Assembly (NCBI GenBank): GCA_001692895.1 | Contig: KV748195.1 | Coordinates: forward strand, 2,232,001 to 2,296,000 | Direction of reading: 5' to 3' | DNA: 64,000 nucleotides | Origin: Cenococcum geophilum 1.58 | Taxonomy: Eukaryota > Ascomycota > Dothideomycetes > Gloniales > Gloniaceae | Program-made: the position numbers and the translations under genes | Notes under the pieces: model-generated | Seen by the model: the letters and a program-made list of their open reading frames with translations, nothing else | What the model was told of the DNA's origin: nothing | Databases searched by the model: none | Part shown: piece after piece, positions 47,260-57,215 of the stretch | Numbering within the stretch: the first letter of the stretch is position 1 | Layout: each line of letters opens with the position of its first letter

Positions 47260-48035
47260 TCCCTTAATCCGCTGGCGTCCATGGAGTAATTGGTCCGTGC
47301 AGAACACCCGAATCCAAGCAACGCGTACAGCCGATTACGTTGATCTATTCACTCGCTCGCAGAGATATATTCTGAATAATGTATTGTATTGGAGGGTGTA
47401 GGCCCGAGGAGAGGGTAATCTCGCCTCAGCCTGCTGTATTGAATAGTAGGTTCCCTACTGTCTCAAGCAGTGGTAGATGATTACACACTCATTGCCCCAA
47501 CAACGCGTACCGTTAGAACCTAGCGGTACGAGGCCTGCGCCCAACAACCAATATAAAAGTAGGAATATATATCGTCTCTTTGCGCCCGTGGAGTATCGTC
47601 AAAAGACCATTTGAGTAACCTAGAATATCTAGGTAATATCGAAGGCTATTAATAACGACGACTTAGTAGGAAGGAGGAAGTGGAAAAGAGGAAGCTGGAA
47701 AGCGTCAATTTAAAACCTGTTAAAAAACCCTGTGGAAAAATTTGTCAGGAAAGACTACTTATCAACAGCTGTGGAAATCGCGAAAAGGGTAAGACGTTTT
47801 ATCGCGACGACAACACAGCGCCGTACGGCATAGCATTATTGAGGCTATAAAACGAATGAACAACAAATTCTCTATCAAATAAGCCTTATTTCAAAGCGAA
47901 AAGCCGAAAGGCTGATTGTGATAGATATTGATGTTGCTGTTTGGAGGAGGCGTGACTTCGCTTTGAATAGACATCTTTATCTAATTAGCTATTTCTTGTC
48001 GATAACGAATGTACGAATTTCAGCGGGTTAAGGGA
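47260..48035. mobile_element. MITE copy D of the TCCC family (long form)
   Basis: 776 bp between TA dinucleotides (47258-47259, 48036-48037). Left end TCCCTTAATCCGCTG, right end in inversion TCCCTTAACCCGCTG. The left subterminal block (ggtccgtgcagaacaccc) matches copy C, and the right one (gttatcgacaagaaatagc in inversion) matches copy B. It is more than twice the length of the other copies, so it may be a longer relative or contain another insertion. I could not define the inner limits. Confidence 0.75.
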
Positions 48036-49082
48036 TAGAACATGATCTGTCGCCAATTCCTGTGGGCTTTGACGAGAGTTTATTGATGGCAAAGCAGTCT
48101 AGCGGACTTTGAGGAGCTGAAACAGGGAATAGATCCCACAAAGCAGAAAAATAAGCCTAAGCCGCGGAAATGGCAAATATCGGTGCACAGCTTTGGGAAT
48201 AAATATGAATTCAATTGGCTGAATTCATGCCAAGGCTCGGCTAAGCCACCACAATGAAAGCACGGCCACAGCCACATCAAGGCAGCACACACGCTGGCCC
48301 CCATCCTTTGCCCCTCCTTCCGTCCTGTAGATGGGGCAGGCCTCTTCTTACATCTGCAGCCTATCTACAGCCCGCCTGCCGTCTATAGAGAGAGCACAGC
48401 CCCTAGGATCCAACAGCCCCACCAACAAGCAGGACTCGCAGAGATCCCAAAATTGGAACGTCCATAGCAGCGCCACGTGCAGGAAGGGCTGCATTTTCTT
48501 TGCCTGTCCACTCACACCACTCTTCTACTCCCCGTTCCCGATGACCCGCCAGTTGGTTAATTCTGCTATTAGCCTATCATTTACATGAGCGTGTTTCACG
48601 TTGGAGTCTTTTGCCAGCACTCTTATGCTTATTTTCCTATACCAGCTACTTTCTCCCATTATGGTTTTACTCCGGACCCCATCTTTCCCAAGCCTCCCTC
48701 TCTCACCTCACCACATCAATGTTGCTGTGGCGAACATACAGAATCCTGTCACTTACCTTTTTTATGCTCAAAGCTCCAGCTAAGCCCTGGTTAACCCACG
48801 CATCCAATCCTCTTGCACCGGCCATGGAGATCCGATAAAAGATATGGCAATCAGCGTCTACCATCTGAGCGTTAAGCCATTCTTTTATGCGTATAAGTAA
48901 CTATACTGAGAATCTCTTCTCATAGCTGAACAGCAGCTATTTCACAACAAATCTCGTTCCCCTTTGTTCGCGTTTATTTCATTTTGTCCCTCTTCTCGAA
49001 CCTTGCAACAGATTTCATCTGTTGTCCTTCTTCCTCTTCCTTCTGGTTTCTCTAAATCCTGTTTTCTATTTAAACCTACACC
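48036..49082. other. Intergenic, upstream of the GH76 gene
   Basis: Pyrimidine-rich towards the right, as in many fungal promoters. A gcgtataagtaact stretch at about 48888 is a weak TATA candidate. Short frames here show no family resemblance. Confidence 0.4.
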
Positions 49083-50234
49083 ATGAAGGGTTATACTTTA
49101 ACCATAGCTCTTACAGCAGCACTTTCCTACACGACGCAAGCCCTCTCGCTCAACAATGGCAATACCGACTCTATCAAATCTACAACCTCCACAATCGCCA
49201 AATCAATAGTGTCCCTGTACCCGCCGAATTCCGGATTGCTCCCCTCCCCGTATTGGTGGTGGGAAAGCGGTTCGACGCTTGACAGCCTTCTCTCTTACTA
49301 CCACACTACCGGTGATGCCACTTACAACGGCTTCGTCAGCTCATCGATCCTTTCTCAGATCAGCTCTACCAACAACTTCATGATGCCAAACGTCTGCAGT
49401 GGCAACGACGACCAAGCCTGGTGGGCACTTACCGCAATGTCGGCTGCCGAATACGGCATTGCAACCCCAGCCGGCTCACCCACCTGGCTCTCGCTCGCGC
49501 AAAACGTCTTCAATGACCTGAAAGGTCGATGGGATACTACGCGATGCAATGGCGGCATGAAGTGGAAGATCGACCCGTCAGCAGACGGATACCACTACAA
49601 GAGCACCATCGCTAACGGGCTGTTCTTCCAGCTTGCCGCGAGGCTGGGCCGCTTCACCGGCAACTCCGACTACCTCTCCTGGGCTGAGAAGGCGTACGAC
49701 TGGACCGTCAGCGTAGGCCTGATCGACAACGACTACAATGTCTACGATGGCACCGATGACGCGAAAGGCACCGGGTGCGTGGACGTGGATCACGACGAGT
49801 GGAGCTACAACGTTGGCGTCTTTATGTACGGGGCTGCCATCATGGCGGACAAGACTGGCAATGGAAAGTGGAACGACCGAGCCAACGGCTTCGTCTCCTC
49901 CACCCAGCGCAACTTTCTCAACAACGGCGTCCTGTTTGAGAAGCAGTGCGAGGGCCAGGGCAACTGCAATACCGATCAGGCGAGCTTCAAGGCATACCTG
50001 GCGAGGTGGATGGGCATGACCGCAATCTTGAGCCCAAGCACAGCGAACGCCGTGGAGAACATTCTAGGCGCTTCCGCGAACTTCGTTGCGACAAGCTTCG
50101 CTGGTAGTCAAGACGCGGGACAGCAGCTTGCGGCATTGGAGATTGTAGGTAGCCTGATGTGTAAGGCTGGGAACGGGAACCCTTCTAAGCCTGGCATGCT
50201 GGGCAAGAAGAGGGCAAGGAGTTTCGTTGCCTGA
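49083..50234 (+). CDS. Secreted GH76 alpha-1,6-mannanase-like protein (Dcw1/Dfg5 family)
   Basis: Single exon, 383 aa. A signal peptide covers about residues 1-21 (TIALTAALSYTTQALS). The GH76 catalytic pair is Asp109-Asp110 in CSGNDDQAWWALTAM. Other family marks are YWWWESG (57-63), a conserved Cys pair around CNGGMKWK, and GLFFQLAARLGRFTG. Family members act on alpha-1,6-mannan and cross-link GPI proteins to the wall (Dcw1/Dfg5). This one is shorter than Dcw1 and ends in a basic tail (GKKRARSFVA), without a clear GPI-attachment signal, so it may be a soluble secreted form. The start ATG follows a pyrimidine-rich leader. The frame is intact, with normal codon use. Confidence 0.9.
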   Translation: MKGYTLTIALTAALSYTTQALSLNNGNTDSIKSTTSTIAKSIVSLYPPNSGLLPSPYWWWESGSTLDSLLSYYHTTGDATYNGFVSSSILSQISSTNNFMMPNVCSGNDDQAWWALTAMSAAEYGIATPAGSPTWLSLAQNVFNDLKGRWDTTRCNGGMKWKIDPSADGYHYKSTIANGLFFQLAARLGRFTGNSDYLSWAEKAYDWTVSVGLIDNDYNVYDGTDDAKGTGCVDVDHDEWSYNVGVFMYGAAIMADKTGNGKWNDRANGFVSSTQRNFLNNGVLFEKQCEGQGNCNTDQASFKAYLARWMGMTAILSPSTANAVENILGASANFVATSFAGSQDAGQQLAALEIVGSLMCKAGNGNPSKPGMLGKKRARSFVA

Positions 50235-50706
50235 TGAGTTATGATTGGATGATATAACGAGGTTATATATAGAGTTTAATGTTAGGTGCGGGATGCATTA
50301 TACCCGTGGATAGATGGATGGTCACAAGACTTATAGATGGGCGGCTTTTTTTTCTAGGTAGAATTTCCAAGCGTAATTTTTAAAATAGGATGCTTAATTT
50401 ATCATGCGCATCACGGACTTTGTTAGTAGGTTTCGAGTTAATAAACTTCTATATTAAAAGTATAACTACTCTTACATGCATTTAAGCCTTCACGAAAAAG
50501 CTAAGACTAGGAAACGGTCTCTCTTATTTCAACTTCTAGCTAAGAAGAAACAGCAACGTTGTTAGTGCTTATACGTTGCTTTTATTGATCAAGGTTTAGA
50601 TCAATTCACACGAGCTTCTTGTAATCACGTAATATGTTCTATTATATAGCTTCATTGCCTGCAACAACCCGTGCTTTAGACAGTATTTGTGCATCTTAGG
50701 GAGACC
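50235..50706. other. Intergenic between convergent genes
   Basis: 3' flanks of the GH76 gene and of the HET-like remnant. Nothing else recognised. Confidence 0.5.
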
Positions 50707-51435
50707 TTAATCTAGATGCACAATCTTCCACTCTGACTCAGTATCGGCCCAGACCGCTTCAGAAACCAAACCAACGCCCACGCGATATGCCATTCCATCG
50801 CACCGCTCAATAAGCATTACATTGAGCATATCAAGCATGCCTGGGTCAGCCCAATCATCCTCTGCGCTGCGTGATATCATGACAAACTCATAGGTTGGGG
50901 CGGGATTTTTTGCCATCCATTCCGCATCAATACTAATCCAGCCCTTACTTTCCCCGGCGATGAAATACTGACGGGTAGGATTGGTCTGATTTCCATTGAC
51001 AGATAGACCATCATTTCGTTCGATTATGGGGAGGAAAGCACAGCTAGAATAGAAAACTAGATGGGGCCTAGGCTGGTGACAAGACTCCTGTACCAGCGCA
51101 TCCGAACGGCTAATATTCACAGGTGCACCCTCAGGTTTCCACTTACTGCGTAGCTTCCGATCCGCGGTAAAGCTTTCGGGCGATGGCGATATTGGCTCAG
51201 ATGTGACCAAATTTGCATGGATTGGGATTGGAGAACCTTTATGATTAACCACGTAGAATTCAGTCTCCGGCCTTATTCTAGCTTCCATGTTCCGAGGATA
51301 GATATATTCGATCTCTCCTATCCATCCTGCCCAGGACCACGAGGGAAAGGGAAGTTCGATCCCCGATGGTTGGCGATACAATGCGTGCCTTCTGTGAACT
51401 TTGGAAGTCAGAACAGGTGTCCGGTATAAAGCCAT
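50707..51435 (-). pseudogene. HET-type protein, C-terminal remnant
   Basis: A 242-aa minus-strand frame; its first ATG is at 51435, but protein-like sequence in frame continues to about 51480 (NPFSLQFYSGLPSVWSEM). The stretch LPFPSWSWAGWIGEIEY and the C-terminal layout are typical of the part that follows the HET domain in fungal heterokaryon-incompatibility proteins. The HET domain itself is missing, because AT-rich decayed repeat DNA begins right upstream at about 51487. It is either a truncated relic or a transcribed short form. Intact members trigger cell death after fusion of unlike strains. The remaining frame has no stops, so the loss is probably recent. Confidence 0.7.
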
Positions 51436-51486
51436 TTCGGACCAAACCGACGGCAGACCGGAATAGAATTGAAGTGAGAAAGGATT

Positions 51487-51961
51487 TATCCTATTAACGA
51501 GGACCTAAAGCTAGAGAAAGAAAAGGAGAAAAAGAGAAACTCTACTCAAAGTAGAGTTTATATACCGTCCTCTAGTCACATAGCTATAGCGATCTACCTA
51601 GTTCTGCCGTAATCTACCACGATCTACTAGTATTGTAATAATAGGTAGCTTCTATTTCTTACCTAGCTTCTTATAGATATAATAGTAATAAAACGTCGCT
51701 AAGGTACTACTATCTTTTAACTGTAAATCCTTACCCTATAGCTATATTAGTAAGGTATATTACTTCATATACTTCAGCTTCTTTATTAAAGAATTATAGT
51801 AGATGTAATTCTAGCCCTATAACTTAAACTCTAGTAGCTCCTTTATACCATCGGCTTTAGGATTAATTGATTTAGGAGTAAGGATAACATTATTAGATAG
51901 TAGAGGTAGGTAAACTAATAGATATCGGTCTATTACGGCGTTAGGAAAGGAAGGGATTATC
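51487..51961. other. AT-rich decayed repeat fragment
   Basis: Composition changes sharply to the RIP-like pattern of the left part of the window. It cuts off the 5' part of the HET-like gene. The family is not recognisable. Confidence 0.5.
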
Positions 51962-52102
51962 TGTCAATCTGGTGCCGATCACTGCTAGATTAGGGTTAGA
52001 TCAGGGGTGCCTATGACTCATCCATCATGTATATATAGCCTCATTCTCTTCATAGATCAATCTTCACACGAGTTTTCCTGACGCACGGACTTCCGATCGA
52101 CA
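51962..52102 (+). repeat. Solo LTR, TGTCGA family, copy 4
   Basis: 141 bp, TGTCAATCTG to TTCCGATCGACA, with an exact TTATC duplication (51957-51961, 52103-52107). It contains catgtatatatagcctcattct, as in copy 3. The duplication overlaps the first bases of MITE copy E, so this element landed at the MITE's end. Confidence 0.85.
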
Positions 52103-52105
52103 TTA

Positions 52106-52409
52106 TCCCATGCGCTGTTGAGGCGAACGCCAAAAGAGGCCTGTGCGCGAACACGCTCCTTCGAGGACTCAATTCGGCTGTGCTTTATGCAATATACCCC
52201 TCTGCAAAGAAGGACCTTGCTGGCAGAAATACCTCAGCCTAGTTAGGACACGATAAAGCCAATTATATATCAAGTTTGAACTTTATTATAGTGATTTAGA
52301 GCCTTAATTCGTTGATCAAATTCACGGCTTCATTTCGCCAAGACTCGATTCAATCTAGAGACTCTGGTTGGTTCGCTTGTACGTACACCTTTCTCAACAG
52401 CGCATAGGA
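52106..52409. mobile_element. MITE copy E of the TCCC family (divergent)
   Basis: 304 bp between TA dinucleotides. Ends TCCCATGCGCTGTTGAG and, in inversion, TCCTATGCGCTGTTGAG. The block ggcctgtgcgcgaacac matches the subterminal block of copy C. The ends differ from the other copies after TCCC, so it is an older or separate subfamily. Confidence 0.7.
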
Positions 52410-53230
52410 TAATACTACGTTAGTAAGTATAGACGTTAAGTAGTAATAGTAGGGGCAGCGACAATAAGATAAGATAAGTAGGTGTCCTAGATTCTATGGC
52501 TAATATACTATTTAACAGACAACGAGTTAGCGGTGGGGCCGCTAGAGTGCCGATTGGCCTCATATCGCGGACTGTGTGAGGCATCTTGCCAGGTTGTACA
52601 GTAGGGAGCAGGTAAGCCGAGCATGAGCCACAGGAGAGTCGATGGAAGAGGATGATATGGTAAAGAGTAGGGTCGGGCAATACCCTCGTAAAGAGACGAA
52701 CCGATGAAGAGGAGGAAAGGGCTGCAAGCCCGAGGAGCTTATAAGCAGGTGCCAAGGCTTAGCCGAAGGTACCCCTGAGAGCTCCCAGTAAGGGATAAAA
52801 GATCCCCTTACAGACTGATTCCTTAGGGCTCTATTCCCCTCGGCCGTCATTCGAATTGGGTATAGATCTGGAGCCCCAAGGGTCAAATTAACCTCAAATC
52901 CATTCCAATTCATTAATCAGAAGGCTGAATCTGGATCTAGATCGAACTTGAATCTAGCTAGGAGCTCTAAATAGACCCCGCTCCAATCCTTTCACTGGCC
53001 TAATCTACGAGAGGCTCGCTGCCTTAATTTGAACCCCGAACCATGCGATTTGTTGAAAAGGTAGCATAAATTGTAGATGTATTCACCGGAAGAGGGGGAG
53101 GGGGGTAAGTATATGATAGAGCGAGGTGGATGCTACATGATCGCCTTCGGTATCAAATATACGTACACAGGCGCGACTATAGTCATAACCAGCTCTCCTA
53201 AATACACAGCTCTTCTCAAAACGACCTAAT
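52410..53230. other. Intergenic, no gene supported
   Basis: Two overlapping minus-strand frames of 111-117 aa exist here but show no family resemblance. The right part is 3' flank of the NLR gene. Confidence 0.4.
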
Positions 53231-56200
53231 TTACCTATTCCAGTAAAACACAAGACGATCGACAACTTCGTCGGCATTCAGCATATCCCTCGTTATCGTG
53301 ACGTCCAGCCGCTCCTTGACAAATGCACATGCCTCCGTGCACAGGCGCTCCGCCTCTTCGACACGCTCGCGGCCACCACATGCGAAGAGAATCTGCGAGA
53401 GCCGCCAATACGTCCGCATCCGGGGCGCGGCCGAGTACTCGCTCTCACGGTTGCGCGGGGTGTCCCAAATCTCGAGACACTTTCTAAGATAGCTCCTGTG
53501 TAGAGATATGCGTAAGCTCTGTTCTATGACTCTGGGAATCCTCGTGGCAAGGGAAAGACGCAGTGACAGGAGAGGAAGATGGGCGACATACTCTGCCTCG
53601 CGCAGATCTCTACCTTCGAATTCCGCGATAGCGAGGATGCTCCCAACCTTGTGCAGCGAGTCCGCGACCCACTGGTGCTCGGCGCCACAGTCATCTATAT
53701 ACAACTTTAAAACCTCCTTGTGCTTTTCTAAAGCTTCAGAATATCGTCCTTGCTTGAGGAACACGTTGCCGAGCGTGTATAGCGCACCACCGCGGTTCTC
53801 GTTATTCGCGCCACAGAGTTGCAGCAGCGCCCGTTGCAGGATGTCTTCCGCACGGGCTAGATCCCCTGGACCCTTCCGCCAGAAGTAGCACGCGCCTAGA
53901 CACTGCATGAAGTCACCGAGGACCACGTGGGTCGCCGCGCCGAGTTTCGAGCCGATGGCGATGCAGCACCCCAAGTATTTCTCGGCTTCGTCGTACTTTT
54001 CAGCCCCTGTACAGGACATGCCGATATTTTCGTAAAGGATCGCGAGGTAAGTAGACTCGAGAAGAGCGGGTTGCGCTAGTGCAGCCTCTTCGACTAACTC
54101 CACTGCTTTCTTGAAATCGAGAATGGCATCGGCAGTTCGGTTGACCTCCTGACACATTCGGCCGTGATAATAGTATGTTTGGGAAAGGATCCTCCTGTCA
54201 ATTGGTGATGTTGCATGCTCTACGATCCAGCTCGCATCTTTCAGCGTACTTTCGCACAAAGTGTACTGCGCCGTTTCATAGTAGTACCTATAGAACACAT
54301 GCATCATCAGTGACCTTTCAGGCGGAAGTCTCAGGGTTGGCTCATACCCCGCAATTTTGCAATATATATCTAGCAGCGTACTCGTTGGGAGGGCAGGGAG
54401 ATCTGGGGAGTAACGAAGACGAATATAGAGCTTCTCAGCATGCGCTAAATATGTCTCGACAGCTTTCCATATGTCAGGATGCTTCATTGATAAATAATCA
54501 TCCTGTGGAATCACGTGGTCGACCATTTCAGTTACAGCACAAAAGACCTCTCTAAGGCGTGACTCCTGCACCTTGAGATGTTGAAAGGTCGCGTCTTGGA
54601 AAAAACGGTGGAGGGAAATGGTTTCTCCAACGACATCAACATCAATTAATGACTGGTCTGCTAACGCTGCCCTTGCGTTCATGTATCGCTTGTTATCTTC
54701 CAGAAAAGCTGAAAGGGGTGAATGGTGACCGAACTTCCGGAAAAGCCCAGCGGGAATGACATCGGGATCCAACACCGCCAGCAAATCAAGCATATCAAGA
54801 GAGTCCTGTGGGAGAACACTCAGTGACATCTCCCAAACATCAGCAACCGTTTTCGTGTAGCCGGGGATCTTCATACTTTCAACTTCTGCTTTGCATTGGG
54901 AATAGTTGTCGAGAAATTCACACGGTAGACATTTCCTGTACCTCATGAAAGAGGCCGCTTGCCGTAGGGCTAATGGCAGACCATCGAAATGCCGGGATAT
55001 TAATTTCGCCGCATCTAAATCCGCTTTGGAAATATCAGGAAGATAGTCTAGAAACGACAGGAGGAAATCGGCTCCTTCATCCTCTTCGAATGTGGTGATC
55101 TGAAGGCCTTTGCCAGCGAATTCTCCTCTTCCGGTGAACGAGTTGCGGCTCGTTATAATGATGCAGCCATGTCTTGACGAAGGCCAGTATGGTTGAAGTA
55201 AGGATACGTCGTCCGCGTTATCAAATACGATTAGCCAATCCACATCTGACATAGTCAGCACTCCAATATTTCTGAGAAGTCAACTACAAGCACTTACCAA
55301 GATGAGTGATCCAATGCAGCACCGTCTCCCTGCCTTTGGTGAAATCGGTGTCTTCTATAGAAAACCCCAACCTTCTTGCTATTTGAATGAACTGTGTGTC
55401 CAGCTTATCCGACTTATCAGCGTAAAGCCAGATGATGACCGGATAAGTGTCCCAGTGGATATGCATATACTCGAGAGCTGTAGAAGATTTCCCAAAGCCC
55501 CCTAGACCGTGGAGCACTACACTTGTGAGTCTGCGATCGTTGGTTGTAATTAAGCCCTTCTTAAACTCGGTTTCAAGCTGGCTTAGGAAATCTTGCCGGC
55601 CAAAAAAGGTGTCATTACGTGCGCATTGTAGAGTGTGCCGCAGCAGCTTTACGTTGATCTGTAAGGGTGATCCACCCGTGTGAATGCCGGCCTGAGACTG
55701 TAATATCCCGTGGATGACTTGATGGTTTTCTTGTGCCTTCTGAAAAGCCGCAGCTTGAACTTGACGGTCTAAATCTTTGGTCTGTCTCCGAATTTGCCTA
55801 TCAGCTGCCTCAAATATTGTTTCAAAACTAGATGAACAGGTAGTAAGGAGCATGTTTTCTATGGAAATGACATTAGCTTTTGAACAATAGTTTGTTGGGT
55901 ATATAGTAGACCCACTTATCGCATTTCTACGTAAGAATTTAATGGCGTTGACCAAAAACTCAAAATAAGATATGCAGGTGTTTCTGATACAATCAGAAAG
56001 CTCTGGATATGTTTTTTTGGGGAAAAAGGAACACCATCTCTCGAACAACGGGAGCTTGTTAAATAAGTCCTCAAGTAGTTCTAAGATCTTTTCATGTAAT
56101 CTTACAGCTCGAATGGATATCTGTCTACGATAAGCAACTATTTCTAGCTAGCTGGCGATTAGGAATGCCGATGGACCTACCTCTATGAATAAGCGGACAC

Positions 56201-56687
56201 CGCCCCAAACCAGCGTCGATATAGCCGGATTTGACTGAACCATGATATCCACAATACGTCCAAAGGACTGGATATGACTCATAATGGGAGATACTCTGTG
56301 CAGGATACGGCTAGCAAAGGTTTTGCCATATGAAGACTGCAAGGAATTCATGAAACTCTCAAGGTGCTTACGGTCTACAATTGCACCAATAAAACCGATT
56401 TTGTACATATACGCCCTATCGCGGTCGGCAAGCCGCGACAACGTAGCATCCAGCGCTTGCAGCCATAACTTGCTCTGTAAATTGCCATTGGGAACGGAGT
56501 TAATGGACTGGCCGGGAGCAAGCTCTTGGACGACCTGCGAAGCTGTACGGCTCTTTGAGGTGGTTGATCGTCTGTGAAGCAGCCGCAATCGTCTCCGGCG
56601 AGGAGCCGAGGTTTCTGAGTCGATAGTATTTGCCGAACCTTTGCGCGACCCGTTCTTAATTGATGGACGCCTGTTTCTAGAAGTCAT
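53231..56687 (-). CDS. NLR/STAND protein: N-terminal DUF7708-like domain, NB-ARC, TPR repeats
   Basis: Exons 56687-56181, 56120-55298, 55245-53592 and 53495-53231; introns of 60, 52 and 96 bp; 1082 aa. An N-terminal basic leader is followed by a DUF7708-like helical domain ending ISTLVWGGVRLFIE (about 155-169). NB-ARC has P-loop GLGGFGKSS (about 374-382), Walker B DWLIVFDNADD (about 446-456), GCIIITSRNSF, and GLPLAL further on. From about residue 770 there are TPR-like repeats (ALYTLGNVFLKQGRYSEAL and similar). The 96-bp intron is a multiple of three and lacks stops, so an unspliced frame also reads through. I favour splicing because it restores EAESYLRKCLEIW. Fungal NLRs of this layout act in self/non-self recognition and programmed cell death. 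The gene looks complete. Confidence 0.88.
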
Positions 56688-57215
56688 GTGATCTGGAGAG
56701 TAGGATCAGGGGTTATAAGGGGAGGCCGCTTGTGTAGGTGATACATAGACTCGTGCCGGGCAGGCTTTGGCAATGCGGCACAGCACTACGAACGGCCTCG
56801 GAGCCTAACATCGTTTTATAACGGCTTGTGTAGGTCTTGCCCAAAGCAACAGCCCAAAGGAGGCTTTAAGAATGGATTGGCTGAAGGACGTGATCTGCAC
56901 AGCCTTCCGGTCCAAGCGTCGCGCTGCCTTTACGTTGCCTCATTTTTCCTCTAGGCTGAAGTGAAGGTTAATTGGGTGCGGGAACGGCCATGGTTCTAGC
57001 GGTCCTTATCGCCGAAATCGCGCAAGCTGCCTGCCTGAGCACTGCAGGCCGAATGCGAAAGTGACGTGCCCCACCCCGCCGCGGACCCTTCCTTGGTCAA
57101 AGCCACCTCCCCACGCGGTAAGCAAGCTTGGCTTACTTAAATTAGAGATTTAGTCCGTGTTGAAAACAGAGGCCATCTTTTCCACGGGGCATGCGGCTTA
57201 GAACATGGCCAAAAC
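56688..57215. promoter_or_regulatory. Divergent intergenic region of the NLR and MFS genes
   Basis: 528 bp between two divergent starts; it should hold both promoters. A gcttgtgtaggt motif occurs twice (about 56728 and 56825). No clear TATA box. Confidence 0.4.

Noticed and set aside
52420-52913. Two overlapping minus-strand frames of 111-117 aa
   Set aside because: No domain, no splice-supported extension and no family resemblance.
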